From an uncultured Paenibacillus sp. (lineage in GTDB: Bacteria > Bacillota > Bacilli > Paenibacillales > Paenibacillaceae): a DNA stretch of 46,132 nucleotides. Below, in pieces: positions 1 to 7,175 of the stretch (position 1 is its first letter; each line of letters begins with the position of its first letter). The notes below the pieces were generated by a model that did not search any database, had not been told where the DNA came from, and was given only the letters and a program-made list of their open reading frames with translations. A program made the translations under genes and the position numbers. The DNA lies in assembly GCA_937895345.1 (NCBI GenBank), contig CALAWP010000044.1, forward strand, positions 1-46,132, given 5' to 3'.

Positions 1-107
1 GTTCAATTTCCAGCGCTTTTAAGCTATGAACCGGGGAGGCGTCACGGATTCAGGTGAAAATTACGGAACGTCCTATATACATGGTTAAATTCAATCAGGT
101 TTTCCAT
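1..107 (-). pseudogene. Truncated N-terminus of an ABC transporter ATP-binding gene (YtrB-like)
   Basis: An ATG at 107-105 follows a good GAGGTGA ribosome binding site that overlaps the end of the upstream GntR gene, so translation should be coupled. It reads MENLIEFNHVYRTFRNF-HLNP, which looks like the first strand of an ABC ATPase before Walker A, and then meets a TGA at 44-42 after only 21 codons. Another frame is open beyond the stop to the window edge (reads DASPVHSLKALEIE) but is not recognisable as the same protein. YtrA-type regulators normally sit directly upstream of such an ATPase gene, so the family fits the context. The reading stops before any catalytic motif, so the ATPase is broken, fused to something else by a rearrangement, or damaged by an assembly junction near position 44. 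Confidence 0.5.
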
Positions 108-109
108 TA

Positions 110-484
110 TTATTCACCTCTGTACAGCATGGTAAGCAGTTCTTTTAATTCCGTAAGCCCCATTCCAATCTCCTTGCTATTATGAATGGCCGTCAGCAAT
201 TGCTCCTCGATGACCTTCATTTTTCTTTCTTTCACGAATTCATGATTTTGCTCTGATACGAAGGACCCTTTCCCAACAATCGAATAAATAAACCCCCTTT
301 TTTCCAGTTCTTCATAGGCGCGCTTGGTGGTAATGACGCTTAGATCCAGATCCTTGGCTAACGCTCGCATCGATGGCAGCGGATCGCCGGCCTTTAATTC
401 ATTGGTCAAAATATGTTTTTTAATTTGAGCATAAATCTGCTCATAAATCGGTTCCTTGGAATGATTGGAGATAATAATTTGCAT
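110..484 (-). CDS. GntR family transcriptional regulator, YtrA subfamily
   Basis: This is a 124-residue repressor-type protein. Residues about 5-70 form a GntR winged helix, with the signature PIYEQIYAQIKKHI, then LPSMRALAKDLDLS and TTKRAYEELEKRGFI, ending in the VGKGSFV wing. The tail of about 50 residues is the short dimerisation helix pair typical of the YtrA subfamily and has no ligand-binding domain. I chose the ATG at 484 over an in-frame ATG at 508 because GAGAGG lies 7 bases upstream and the later start fits the family N-terminus (MQIIISNHSKEP). YtrA proteins usually repress their own operon with an ABC exporter. Here the ATPase gene that should follow is broken after 21 codons. A perfect palindrome in the promoter indicates autorepression. 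Confidence 0.88.
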   Translation of the reverse strand: MQIIISNHSKEPIYEQIYAQIKKHILTNELKAGDPLPSMRALAKDLDLSVITTKRAYEELEKRGFIYSIVGKGSFVSEQNHEFVKERKMKVIEEQLLTAIHNSKEIGMGLTELKELLTMLYRGE

Positions 485-507
485 GCAATAACCTCTCTCG
501 CGGAACA

Positions 508-530
508 TTGTATATATACTTTATATACAA
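508..530. promoter_or_regulatory. Palindromic operator in the gntR promoter
   Basis: A perfect inverted repeat has 9-base arms, TTGTATATA (508-516) and TATATACAA (522-530), around a 5-base centre. It overlaps the spacer and -10 of the predicted gntR promoter. Two-fold symmetric sites of this size are the usual targets of GntR dimers, so autoregulation is the simplest reading. The binding protein is inferred from proximity. Confidence 0.6.
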
Positions 531-539
531 TATACACAA
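511..539 (-). promoter_or_regulatory. Predicted SigA promoter of gntR
   Basis: On the minus strand TTGTGT (539-534) and TATATA (516-511) are separated by 17 bases. Transcription would start about 20 bases before the ATG at 484, just long enough to carry the GAGAGG ribosome binding site. The operator palindrome covers the spacer and -10. Confidence 0.5.
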
Positions 540-600
540 GTTATGCTGGTTTTACAATACTTTTTAAAAGTCCAATCGCCGAAGCCTGCCGCACTTGCGC

Positions 601-648
601 AAAATCCCCGAAACCCAGTCTGCATGACTGGGCTTCGGGGATTTTTTT
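601..648 (+). terminator. Orphan Rho-independent terminator
   Basis: A long stem (AATCCCCGAA and CCCAGTC pairing with GACTGGG and TTCGGGGATT, one A-C mismatch) is followed by seven T on the plus strand. No plus-strand gene precedes it. On the minus strand the mismatch becomes a G-U pair but only four T follow. It ends either a short RNA starting near 540 or a transcript of a gene that has been lost. Confidence 0.6.
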
Positions 649-730
649 GTTGTTCTCGGTTGCGGCGGCTCCTCTTGCTCGCGTCCACCGTGCACTGCCT
701 CGTCCATTGCCGGTAGACGGTACGGTTCGC

Positions 731-1135
731 GCTCTAAGGTCGTTTATGAACTTGCAGGGTCATCTCTCCCGCCCAAACCTCGCTCTAAGGTCGTTCGTGA
801 ACTTGCAGCACTCTCTGGACGGTTCGGCCCGCGCTCTAAGGTCGTTTACGAACTTGCAGGGTCCATCTCTCCCGCTCAAACCTCGCTCTAAGGCCGTTCG
901 TGAACTTGCAGCACCCTCTGGACGGTTCGGCCCGCGCTCTAAGGTCGTTTACGAACTTGCAGGGTCATCTCTCCCGCTCAAACCTCGCTCTAAGGTCGTT
1001 CGTGAACTTGCAGCACCCTCTGGACGGTTCGGCCCGCGCTCTAAGGTCGTTTATGAACTTGCAGGGTCATCTCTCCCGCTCAAACCTCGCTCTAAGGCCG
1101 TTCGTGAACTTGCAGCACCCTTTGGACAGCTCTGC
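731..1135. repeat. 51-bp tandem repeat, eight copies with two alternating spacers
   Basis: A 27-base core, beginning GCTCTAAGG and ending GAACTTGCAG, starts at 731, 782, 833, 885, 936, 987, 1038 and 1089, so the period is 51 (one step of 52). The 24-base segments between cores alternate strictly between two types, one like GGTCATCTCTCCCGC and one like CACCCTCTGGACGG, giving a 102-103 bp higher-order unit. The period is a multiple of three, so long open frames run through it, but there is no ribosome binding site or protein-like composition. The core contains an imperfect dyad (AAGgTC...GAaCTT). The whole gap 485-1222 otherwise holds only the gntR promoter and the orphan terminator. Confidence 0.85.
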
Positions 1136-1222
1136 CGCATAAATTTCTAACTTTGCCGATAAACTTCACGTTTTACCGCATAAAACATTGCCTTTTTCCC
1201 GCGGCATGGACATTACCACCGG

Positions 1223-2257
1223 TTATCTCGGCCGCTGGAACAGCAGCAGGACAATGGGCTCGGTCGTCGGATAGCTGCTGCCGCCTTTGGGCTCGGCGCT
1301 CAAGGACAGCAGGTCGGCCCGCCCGAGCAACCCCGTTCGGATATGCAAATATCCGCGCGTGCCCGCCAGCTTGACCAGCCCCAGGCTGCTTTGGCTTTCT
1401 CCGGTTAACGCCCACGCCTGGTAATCGGAGCCGACGATGTCCGGCAAGCCGTCCAGCAATAGAAATGCCTCGCTGCTGTCGCCGCTCAGCCATATATAAC
1501 CGTTGCCCGGCGTTGCGCCCAGCGACTCGATGCGGTATTCCGACGTGTCGGACGCCTGCAGCACGCGCAGCGCATCCGGCTCCTCGCTCATCATATAGGC
1601 GTCGATCGGAAAGCGGGGCACAGGGCCGGCGTCCAACGGCTGGTCCGGGCGGTTGGCGATGAGCAGCGTGAGCCCGAACGCGACGGCCGCGGCGGCAACC
1701 CCTCCGCCGAGCGACCATCTCCGAAGCATCCGGGCCGCCCTTCTCCGCCGCACCTCCCGGCGAAGCGAACGATACACTCGTTCGGACGGAAACACCGTTT
1801 CTGACCGGACGTCGCCAGCCTCTGTCGCCGCACCCATCGTCTGCTCCTTCTCGTCTGCTGCCTGCTTGACAACCTCCCGTCCTTGCGCAGCATAGATCGC
1901 AACGTCCCGCTCCTGCATGTATTCATTCACAGCCAGCTTACCGCGGCCCGCCGCAAACCTGCCTCCGTTTGCTCCTTGCACGCCATGGTCCGCCGCACCC
2001 CCGCCTTCGCCTGCCGCTTCCCCGCCGCGATCCGCCGCTTGCCCGGCATCTTTCCTGGCCGGCTTCCCGCCGTCCGCCAGCAGCCGCGACCACTCCCGGT
2101 GCTGAGCGGCGCATGCCCGGCAGCCCGCCAGATGGCGTTCCAGCCGGCTGCGCATCCCGGGAGCGAGAGAGCCAAGCGCATAGTCCGCCCATTCCGTCTC
2201 GCCGATGCCTTCCTTGCAAGCTTCATAATCCCTTCCGACATGCTCATTGGCTCTCAT
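1223..2257 (-). CDS. RskA-like zinc-binding anti-sigma factor
   Basis: This is a 344-residue membrane anti-sigma factor that should bind and hold the ECF sigma factor encoded just upstream. The N-terminus carries the zinc anti-sigma motif H-x3-C-x2-C (HLAGCRAC, H42, C46, C49). A long Gly/Ala/Arg-rich stretch of about 100 residues follows, then one transmembrane helix around residues 184-204 (GGGVAAAAVAFGLTLLIA). The extracytoplasmic C-terminus resembles the RskA sensor fold (LLLDGLPDI, YQAWALTG, EPIVLLLFQ). I chose the ATG at 2257 because AAGGAGGAGC lies just before it. It overlaps the end of the sigma gene by 14 bases, indicating translational coupling. The unusually long linker between zinc finger and membrane helix is odd. 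Release would be by regulated proteolysis if it behaves like the family. Confidence 0.82.
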   Translation of the reverse strand: MRANEHVGRDYEACKEGIGETEWADYALGSLAPGMRSRLERHLAGCRACAAQHREWSRLLADGGKPARKDAGQAADRGGEAAGEGGGAADHGVQGANGGRFAAGRGKLAVNEYMQERDVAIYAAQGREVVKQAADEKEQTMGAATEAGDVRSETVFPSERVYRSLRREVRRRRAARMLRRWSLGGGVAAAAVAFGLTLLIANRPDQPLDAGPVPRFPIDAYMMSEEPDALRVLQASDTSEYRIESLGATPGNGYIWLSGDSSEAFLLLDGLPDIVGSDYQAWALTGESQSSLGLVKLAGTRGYLHIRTGLLGRADLLSLSAEPKGGSSYPTTEPIVLLLFQRPR

Positions 2258-2852
2258 AGCGCTCCTCCTTTCCGTAATCGTCCAGCCAGCCCCGCTTGCG
2301 CAGCTGCTTCCGGATCGCTTTAATCCCGTACCGCATCCACGATTTGACCGTCCCCAGCGGCACTTCCCACTCCTCCGCCATTTCCCGCTGCGACATGTCT
2401 CCGTAATAGGCGCCGACAACGGCGTTGCGCTGCGGCCGGGGCAGCTGCGACAGCGCCTCCCGAACGGCTTGCCGCTGCAGGCCGCGAACGGCCTCCTCCT
2501 CCGGCAGTCCTTCGGCCGCCTCCCGAACGGTTCGATCCAGCATATCGGCGGCGGCGAAATCTTTGACGACGAGCTTCTGTTTTTTTCTGATCCGGTCGAT
2601 GCAGCGGCTGCGGGTCATAACCGCCAGCCACGCTTCTACCGTGCCTTTGGAGGATTGGTATCGTCCGCCCTTCTGCAACGCCTCCAGCATCACATCGTGG
2701 CACAGATCTTCCGCTTCCATCCGGTCGCCGAGCATGCGCATGGCGATCCGCATGACCAGCGGGGCGCAGCGGGCGTAAAAGCGGTCGAAAGCCTCGACGG
2801 AGCCTTCCGACGCCAAGCGAAGCTGCTCCTCCAACTCCTTATTATCCGACAA
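2244..2852 (-). CDS. ECF RNA polymerase sigma factor, partner of the RskA-like anti-sigma
   Basis: This 202-residue sigma-70 family protein has only regions 2 and 4. Region 2 lies at about residues 18-95, with FDRFYARCAPLVMRIA, the acidic EAEDLCHDVM and the basic SRCIDRIRKKQK. Region 4 is about residues 128-185, with the helix-turn-helix MSQREMAEEWEVPLGTVKSW. It would direct RNA polymerase to a small regulon when released by the anti-sigma factor. The start is a TTG at 2852, chosen because GGGAGG lies 7 bases upstream and no ATG or GTG fits the family N-terminus. The gene is divergent from the NEW3/ABC operon across 230 bp, so that operon is a reasonable target, but no clear ECF promoter could be fixed there. 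Confidence 0.9.
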   Translation of the reverse strand: MSDNKELEEQLRLASEGSVEAFDRFYARCAPLVMRIAMRMLGDRMEAEDLCHDVMLEALQKGGRYQSSKGTVEAWLAVMTRSRCIDRIRKKQKLVVKDFAAADMLDRTVREAAEGLPEEEAVRGLQRQAVREALSQLPRPQRNAVVGAYYGDMSQREMAEEWEVPLGTVKSWMRYGIKAIRKQLRKRGWLDDYGKEERYESQ

Positions 2853-3080
2853 GCCGATCCCTCCCGGCCGAATGTCCGGCGCGATTCGTTTCGTACTCCG
2901 AACAGCAGTTTATTTATTTTTTATCAAAAAAAAGACCGGTTGAAAATATGCAAAAAAATATTTTTTACGGCGTAAATCCGATTGAAGTTTCCGAACGTAA
3001 TCCCAGTGTACGGCCATTGAAGGCCATCGGAGCCGGGCGGCCGTAACCATAGAAATTATACAAATACAGGAGGGTGATTT

Positions 3081-3100
3081 GCATGCTTAATAAAGCATGC
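3081..3100 (+). promoter_or_regulatory. Start-codon hairpin of the NEW3 gene
   Basis: A perfect inverted repeat, GCATGCTT (3081-3088) and AAGCATGC (3093-3100) with a 4-base AATA loop, contains the ATG at 3083 in its 5' arm and directly follows the AGGAGG at 3068-3073. In mRNA it would tie up the initiation codon. It may tune translation, or the symmetry may be fortuitous. Confidence 0.45.
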
Positions 3101-4243
3101 CGCCGGGCGTTGTGCCTGGCACTTGCGGTAATCTTGGCGTGGACGGGGGCGGCCGGCATACATCCGGAAAACGTACACGCGGCGGGAGCGTTGGAGCTGT
3201 ATACGCCGTATACGGAACAGGACGCCGCGCCGGGAGATTCGATTTCCTATTCGATCGAGCTGATCAACAGCGGCTCGGAAACGAGCAAAGCGGGCATCCA
3301 ATTTGCCGGCGGGAGCGGCTGGGATTACGAGCTGACCGCCGGCGGGCGCAACGTCCGGCAAATCGCGGTCCGTGCGGGCGAGTCCCAGACGCTCAATCTG
3401 CGGCTCGAAGTTCCGCTCGAAATCGAGAAGGGCGAATATTCGTTTACCGTCCGAGCCGGGGACGCCTCCCTGCCCTTAAAGGTGCACGTCACTGAAAAAG
3501 GCATCTTCTCTTCGAGCCTGAACGTGGAACAAGCGAATATCGAAGGCCACTCGGGGTCCAGCTTCACCTTCTCGGCCGAGCTGCGCAACCAGACTGCCGA
3601 GGAGCAGACGTACGCGCTGGCCGCGCAGCCAGAAGCGGGCTGGGAGGTGCGGTTCAAGTCGGGCGGCAACAGCGTGACGTCGGTCACGATCGATCCCAAC
3701 TCCTCGCAGACGCTGTCCGTCGAAGCGATTCCGCCGGACGGCGTTCAAGCCGGCACCTATTCGATTCCGATCGCGGCGATGAATAACAATACGCAAGCGG
3801 AAGCCAAGCTGGAGGCCGTCATTACCGGTACGTACGGCATCGAGCTGACGACGGCGGACGAGAGGCTGAACGCGACCGTGAGGGCCGGCTCTTCCACGAC
3901 GATGGAGCTCATCGTCAAAAACAGCGGCACCGCCAAGCTCGAGGACGTCAGCCTGTCCGCCCAAACGCCGAGCGGTTGGGAAGTCACGTTCGAGCCGAAG
4001 ACGATCTCCTCGATCGAACCCGGCCAAACGGCCGCCGTCCAGGCGATCGTCGCCTCTTCGGAGAAGTCGCTTCCCGGCGACTACGCCTTGAACCTCTCGG
4101 CCCAGACCGCGCAAAAATCAGCGTCCGCGGCGATCCGCGTCGCCGTCAAATCGTCCGTCCTGTGGGGCTGGATCGGCGTCCTTATCATCGCGGCAGTGAT
4201 CGGCGGCGTATACGTGCTGTTCCGCCGCTACGGGAGGCGATAA
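3083..4243 (+). CDS. Secreted, membrane-anchored NEW3-domain protein
   Basis: This 386-residue exported protein starts with a signal peptide (residues 1-33, cleavage likely after NVHA). It continues with three beta-sandwich repeats of about 100 residues of the NPCBM-associated NEW3 type, each with patterns such as PGDSISYSIELINSGSE, GSSTTMELIVKNSGTAKLEDV and PSGWEVTFEPKTI. It ends with a single transmembrane helix (WIGVLIIAAVIGGVYVLF) and a basic tail. The ATG at 3083 is chosen over a GTG at 3074 because the ribosome binding site AGGAGG at 3068-3073 would abut the latter. It is the first gene of an operon with an ABC ATPase (3-base gap) and an ABC-2 permease. That suggests an extracytoplasmic adaptor of the transporter, as in NosD/F/Y-like systems. 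The substrate is unknown. Confidence 0.82.
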   Translation: MLNKACRRALCLALAVILAWTGAAGIHPENVHAAGALELYTPYTEQDAAPGDSISYSIELINSGSETSKAGIQFAGGSGWDYELTAGGRNVRQIAVRAGESQTLNLRLEVPLEIEKGEYSFTVRAGDASLPLKVHVTEKGIFSSSLNVEQANIEGHSGSSFTFSAELRNQTAEEQTYALAAQPEAGWEVRFKSGGNSVTSVTIDPNSSQTLSVEAIPPDGVQAGTYSIPIAAMNNNTQAEAKLEAVITGTYGIELTTADERLNATVRAGSSTTMELIVKNSGTAKLEDVSLSAQTPSGWEVTFEPKTISSIEPGQTAAVQAIVASSEKSLPGDYALNLSAQTAQKSASAAIRVAVKSSVLWGWIGVLIIAAVIGGVYVLFRRYGRR

Positions 4244-4246
4244 CCC

Positions 4247-5254
4247 GTGGAAGCGTTGCAGGACATTCGGCAGCCGCAATCCGGCGAAGCGATCGTTTTG
4301 AGCGGGCTGACCAAAACGTACGGCGACTTCGTCGCCGTTAACCGGCTCGATCTGACGGTGGCGAAAGGCGAAATATTCGGCCTGCTGGGCCCGAACGGCG
4401 CGGGCAAAACGACGACGATTCTAATGATGCTCGGCTTGACGGAGCCGACCGGCGGCGATGTGCGGGTACTCGGGCTCGATCCGCGCCGCAGCTCGCTCCA
4501 GGTGAAGCGAAGAATCGGCTATATGCCGGACGACATCGGCTTTTACGAGGACCGGACCGCGCTGGACAATTTAATCTATACCGCCCGGCTGAACGGCATT
4601 TCCTTGCCGGAAGCGACGGCCAGGGCCAAGGAGCTGCTGAACAGGGTCGGCCTGGCGGAAGCGGCGCGCAAAAAAACCGGGCAGTTCTCGCGCGGCATGC
4701 GTCAGCGGCTCGGCCTGGCGGACGTGCTTATCAAGCGGCCCGACATCATTATATTGGACGAACCGACGCTCGGCATCGATCCCGAAGGAGTGCGGGAGCT
4801 GCTTGAGCTTATCCGCTCGCTCAGCCGGGAGGAAGGCTTGACGGTGCTGCTTTCCTCGCATCATCTGCATCAAGTGCAGCAGGTTTGCGACCGAGTGGGG
4901 TTGTTCGTCAAGGGCCGTCTGGTGGCATGCGGCAATCTGGAGCAGCTGTCGCAAGCGCTGGACGAAGACCGCACCGTGACGGTCGACCTCGAAATCGCAG
5001 CGTGGAACGACGGCCTTCAAGAAGCCGTCGGCCGTTTGGAGGAGGTGCTGTCCATCGACAGCCGTCAAGCCTCGTCCATCGGCGGCGAAGGACGCCATGC
5101 GGTAACGGTCGTATGCAGCCGCGACATTACGCCGCAAATTGCGCGGCTGGTGTCGGAGAAAGGCGAGCTGTACGCCATCAGCCGGCGCCAGTACGGACTG
5201 GACGATATTTATCACAAATATTTCGAGGGAGGCGAACACCATGGAAGCCGTTAA
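4247..5254 (+). CDS. ABC transporter ATP-binding protein (CcmA/NosF-like)
   Basis: This 335-residue ATPase subunit has Walker A GPNGAGKTT (about residue 48), the signature FSRGMRQRLGLA (about 147), Walker B DIIILDEPT (about 166) and the switch histidine in LSSHHLHQV (about 206). About 100 extra residues at the C-terminus form the domain common in exporters paired with ABC-2 permeases. Translation starts at GTG 4247, nine bases after GGGAGG, three bases after the NEW3 stop. The end overlaps the permease start by 14 bases, so the three genes are one translationally coupled unit. It should energise the permease at the cytoplasmic face. The transported compound cannot be told from sequence. Confidence 0.92.
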   Translation: MEALQDIRQPQSGEAIVLSGLTKTYGDFVAVNRLDLTVAKGEIFGLLGPNGAGKTTTILMMLGLTEPTGGDVRVLGLDPRRSSLQVKRRIGYMPDDIGFYEDRTALDNLIYTARLNGISLPEATARAKELLNRVGLAEAARKKTGQFSRGMRQRLGLADVLIKRPDIIILDEPTLGIDPEGVRELLELIRSLSREEGLTVLLSSHHLHQVQQVCDRVGLFVKGRLVACGNLEQLSQALDEDRTVTVDLEIAAWNDGLQEAVGRLEEVLSIDSRQASSIGGEGRHAVTVVCSRDITPQIARLVSEKGELYAISRRQYGLDDIYHKYFEGGEHHGSR

Positions 5255-6281
5255 CAAGCTGCAAGACGCATGGCGGCGCATGGCGGCCAGGCTGAACGTC
5301 CGCACGGACGCCCCGCCGCGCCCGAAAGCGGAATCTTCCGCCTTCTGGGTCATGGTTGCCAAGGAATTCGGCGACCATATCCGCAGCTGGCGGTTTGCCA
5401 TTCTGCTCGGCATTATCGCGCTTGCCTGCATCGGCTCCATCTATACCGCGTTGACCGCCCTAAGCGGAAACGCCCAATCCGCCGAAGCGGATCATTCGTT
5501 TCTTTTTTTGCAAATCTTTACGATAACGGACGGCACGCTTCCCCAATTTACTCAGTTCGTCTCGTTTTTGGGGCCGCTGATGGGCATAGCGCTCGGGTTT
5601 GACGCCGTCAATGCGGAACGGAGCAAGGGCACGCTCAGCCGGCTCATTTCCCAGCCCATCTACCGCGACGATTTTTTGAAAGCCAAGTTCGTCTCGTCGC
5701 TGCTGCTCATATCCGCCGTCATCTTTGCGCTCGGGCTGCTCGTTATGGGAGCCGGACTGGTCGTCATCGGGTTCCCCCCGACACCGGAAGAGTTTTGGCG
5801 GGTCGTCTTCTTTTTGCTGTCCGCGGTCGTATACGTCGGGTTTTGGCTAAACCTGTCGATTTTGCTGTCCGTCCGCTTCCGGCAGGCGGCGACGTCGGCG
5901 CTTGCCGGCATATCGCTGTGGATCTTTTTTACCGTCTTCTACAGCATGATCCTGAACCTGATTGCCAAAGGAGCCGCTCCGGGGGGCAATGCGGGGACGG
6001 AGGAAATATTGGGCTACCAGAACCTGATGCTGACGCTCGGCAGACTGTCGCCCGCGGAGCTGTTCAGCGACGTGACGACGACGCTGCTTATGCCGAACGT
6101 CCGGTCGCTTGGCCCGCTGACGATGGAGCAGGTCGTAGGCGCCGTGTCCAGTCCGCTGCCGCTCGGCCAAAGCTTGCTGCTCGTATGGCCGCAGCTGACG
6201 GGGCTCGTTGCCGCGACGCTTGTCTGCTTCGGGCTCGCTTATTATATCTTCATGCGGCAGGAAATTCGTTCGCGCGCCTGA
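5241..6281 (+). CDS. ABC-2 type transporter permease
   Basis: This 346-residue membrane protein has about six hydrophobic segments: FAILLGIIALACIGSIYTAL, the region FLGPLMGIALGF, LLLISAVIFALGLLVMGAG, VVFFLLSAVVYVGFW, ALAGISLWIFFTVFY and LVAATLVCFGLAYYIF. The motif NAERSKGTLSRLISQPIYRDDFLKAKF is typical of NosY-like ABC-2 permeases. I chose the ATG at 5241, preceded by GGGAGG, rather than an upstream in-frame codon that lies inside the ATPase gene. It forms the membrane part of the exporter with the ATPase immediately upstream and the NEW3 protein as a likely outer-face partner. Confidence 0.9.
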   Translation: MEAVNKLQDAWRRMAARLNVRTDAPPRPKAESSAFWVMVAKEFGDHIRSWRFAILLGIIALACIGSIYTALTALSGNAQSAEADHSFLFLQIFTITDGTLPQFTQFVSFLGPLMGIALGFDAVNAERSKGTLSRLISQPIYRDDFLKAKFVSSLLLISAVIFALGLLVMGAGLVVIGFPPTPEEFWRVVFFLLSAVVYVGFWLNLSILLSVRFRQAATSALAGISLWIFFTVFYSMILNLIAKGAAPGGNAGTEEILGYQNLMLTLGRLSPAELFSDVTTTLLMPNVRSLGPLTMEQVVGAVSSPLPLGQSLLLVWPQLTGLVAATLVCFGLAYYIFMRQEIRSRA

Positions 6282-6324
6282 TGCCGTTCGCCAAGCGGCC
6301 GCATCGGCAGACGGCTTGTCGCAA

Positions 6325-6375
6325 GCAAAAAAGGCTGGACCGCCGGCAGGTTCGACCCTGCCGCGGAACAGCCTT
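6325..6375 (-). terminator. Terminator between convergent permease and kinase genes
   Basis: A long stem (AAGGCTG...CAGCCTT, with inner GGCAGG/CCTGCC arms) sits in the 154-bp gap. On the minus strand it is followed by a run of six T, so it should end the kinase transcript. On the plus strand only CATTTTATG follows, so action there would be weaker. Confidence 0.65.
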
Positions 6376-6435
6376 CATTTTATGCCGCCCTGTGCGGTTT
6401 GCGTTATGGAAAGAACCAAACCGTCCGCGACGCGG

Positions 6436-7032
6436 TCAGCCTTCCCGCTTCACGAAATCGATCAGGCCCGCTACCTTCTCGTCGGTCAGCTCCCCGCTGT
6501 TGTCGAAGACGGTAATGGAAGCCGGCGGAATGTCCCAATGGATCGCCGGCACGAAATCGACGCGTTTCTCGAAATCTCCCCAATGCTCAAGCTTCCATCT
6601 GTCGCGCTCGGTTTGCCTGTCGATAATCCGCTCCTTCTGCAGCGAAATGTCCTGAAGCGTCACGACGATGACCTTCACGTCGACCTGCTCCTTCGTCAAG
6701 CCTGCGGCCGCAATGACGTCCTCGATCCAGGCTTTGTTTTTCAATTCGGCCGTAAACGGCGAAATCATAAATACGTTTTGGCCGGCGGCCAAATTTTCGA
6801 TGCATACGTCCTTGGCCGTGTCGTATTCCAAATCTCGCAGGTTGGCTTTATAGAAATCGGAATCCCGATCATTTTTGTCCAAACCTTTCATCTCCAATAT
6901 CGCTTCCACGAAGCGGCCGCCGATCGTATCGCGATCGAGAAACGCCGCCGGAATGACGGCGCTCAGCTTCCGGGCGACCGTCGTCTTGCCGGTGCCGGCC
7001 ACGCCTACGAAAAATACGAGCTTTTGCAACAT
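6436..7032 (-). CDS. P-loop NTPase / nucleoside-kinase-like protein (AAA_33 type)
   Basis: This 198-residue protein begins with a strand and Walker A loop (FFVGVAGTGKTTVARKL, residues 6-22), then LDRDTIGGRF. A central region has YDTAKDVCIENLAAGQNVFMISPF, and VKVIVVTLQDISLQKERIIDRQTERDRWK supplies the arginine-rich lid seen in small-molecule kinases of the gluconate kinase/zeta-toxin fold. The ATG at 7032 is chosen because GGAGGCGTCA precedes it and a longer open frame has no family-like sequence. The phosphate acceptor is unknown. It is followed by a strong terminator and separated from the next minus-strand gene by 143 bp that hold nothing I recognise. Confidence 0.72.
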   Translation of the reverse strand: MLQKLVFFVGVAGTGKTTVARKLSAVIPAAFLDRDTIGGRFVEAILEMKGLDKNDRDSDFYKANLRDLEYDTAKDVCIENLAAGQNVFMISPFTAELKNKAWIEDVIAAAGLTKEQVDVKVIVVTLQDISLQKERIIDRQTERDRWKLEHWGDFEKRVDFVPAIHWDIPPASITVFDNSGELTDEKVAGLIDFVKREG

Positions 7033-7175
7033 TGACGCCTCCACTTGTTTTTGAAGAGAATTATACCATTTATGGTGCGGCGAGAATACCGGTTCCTCTT
7101 CCAACATGCCGGCGGAGGCTATTAAATTTACGGCTATCGGCCATAAAAGCCGTCCGCCGCAGCCCGCAAGCGGAT

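Noticed and set aside
731..1135. Possible CRISPR array
   Set aside because: Core length and spacing fit, but the spacers are only two alternating sequences, there is no leader with AT-rich signature, and no cas genes are in the window.
413..1150. Repetitive open reading frames across the 51-bp array
   Set aside because: They stay open because the period is divisible by three. There is no ribosome binding site or protein-like composition, and other frames are open as well.
2853..3082. ECF-type promoter of the NEW3 operon
   Set aside because: Candidate motifs (TGAAAA, GTAACC) lack a partner element at 15-17 bases, so no site was fixed.
6341..6366. tRNA T-arm-like GGCAGG-TTCGA-CCCTGCC
   Set aside because: It looks like a T-stem loop, but no anticodon arm or acceptor stem surrounds it. 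It is the inner stem of the terminator at 6325-6375.
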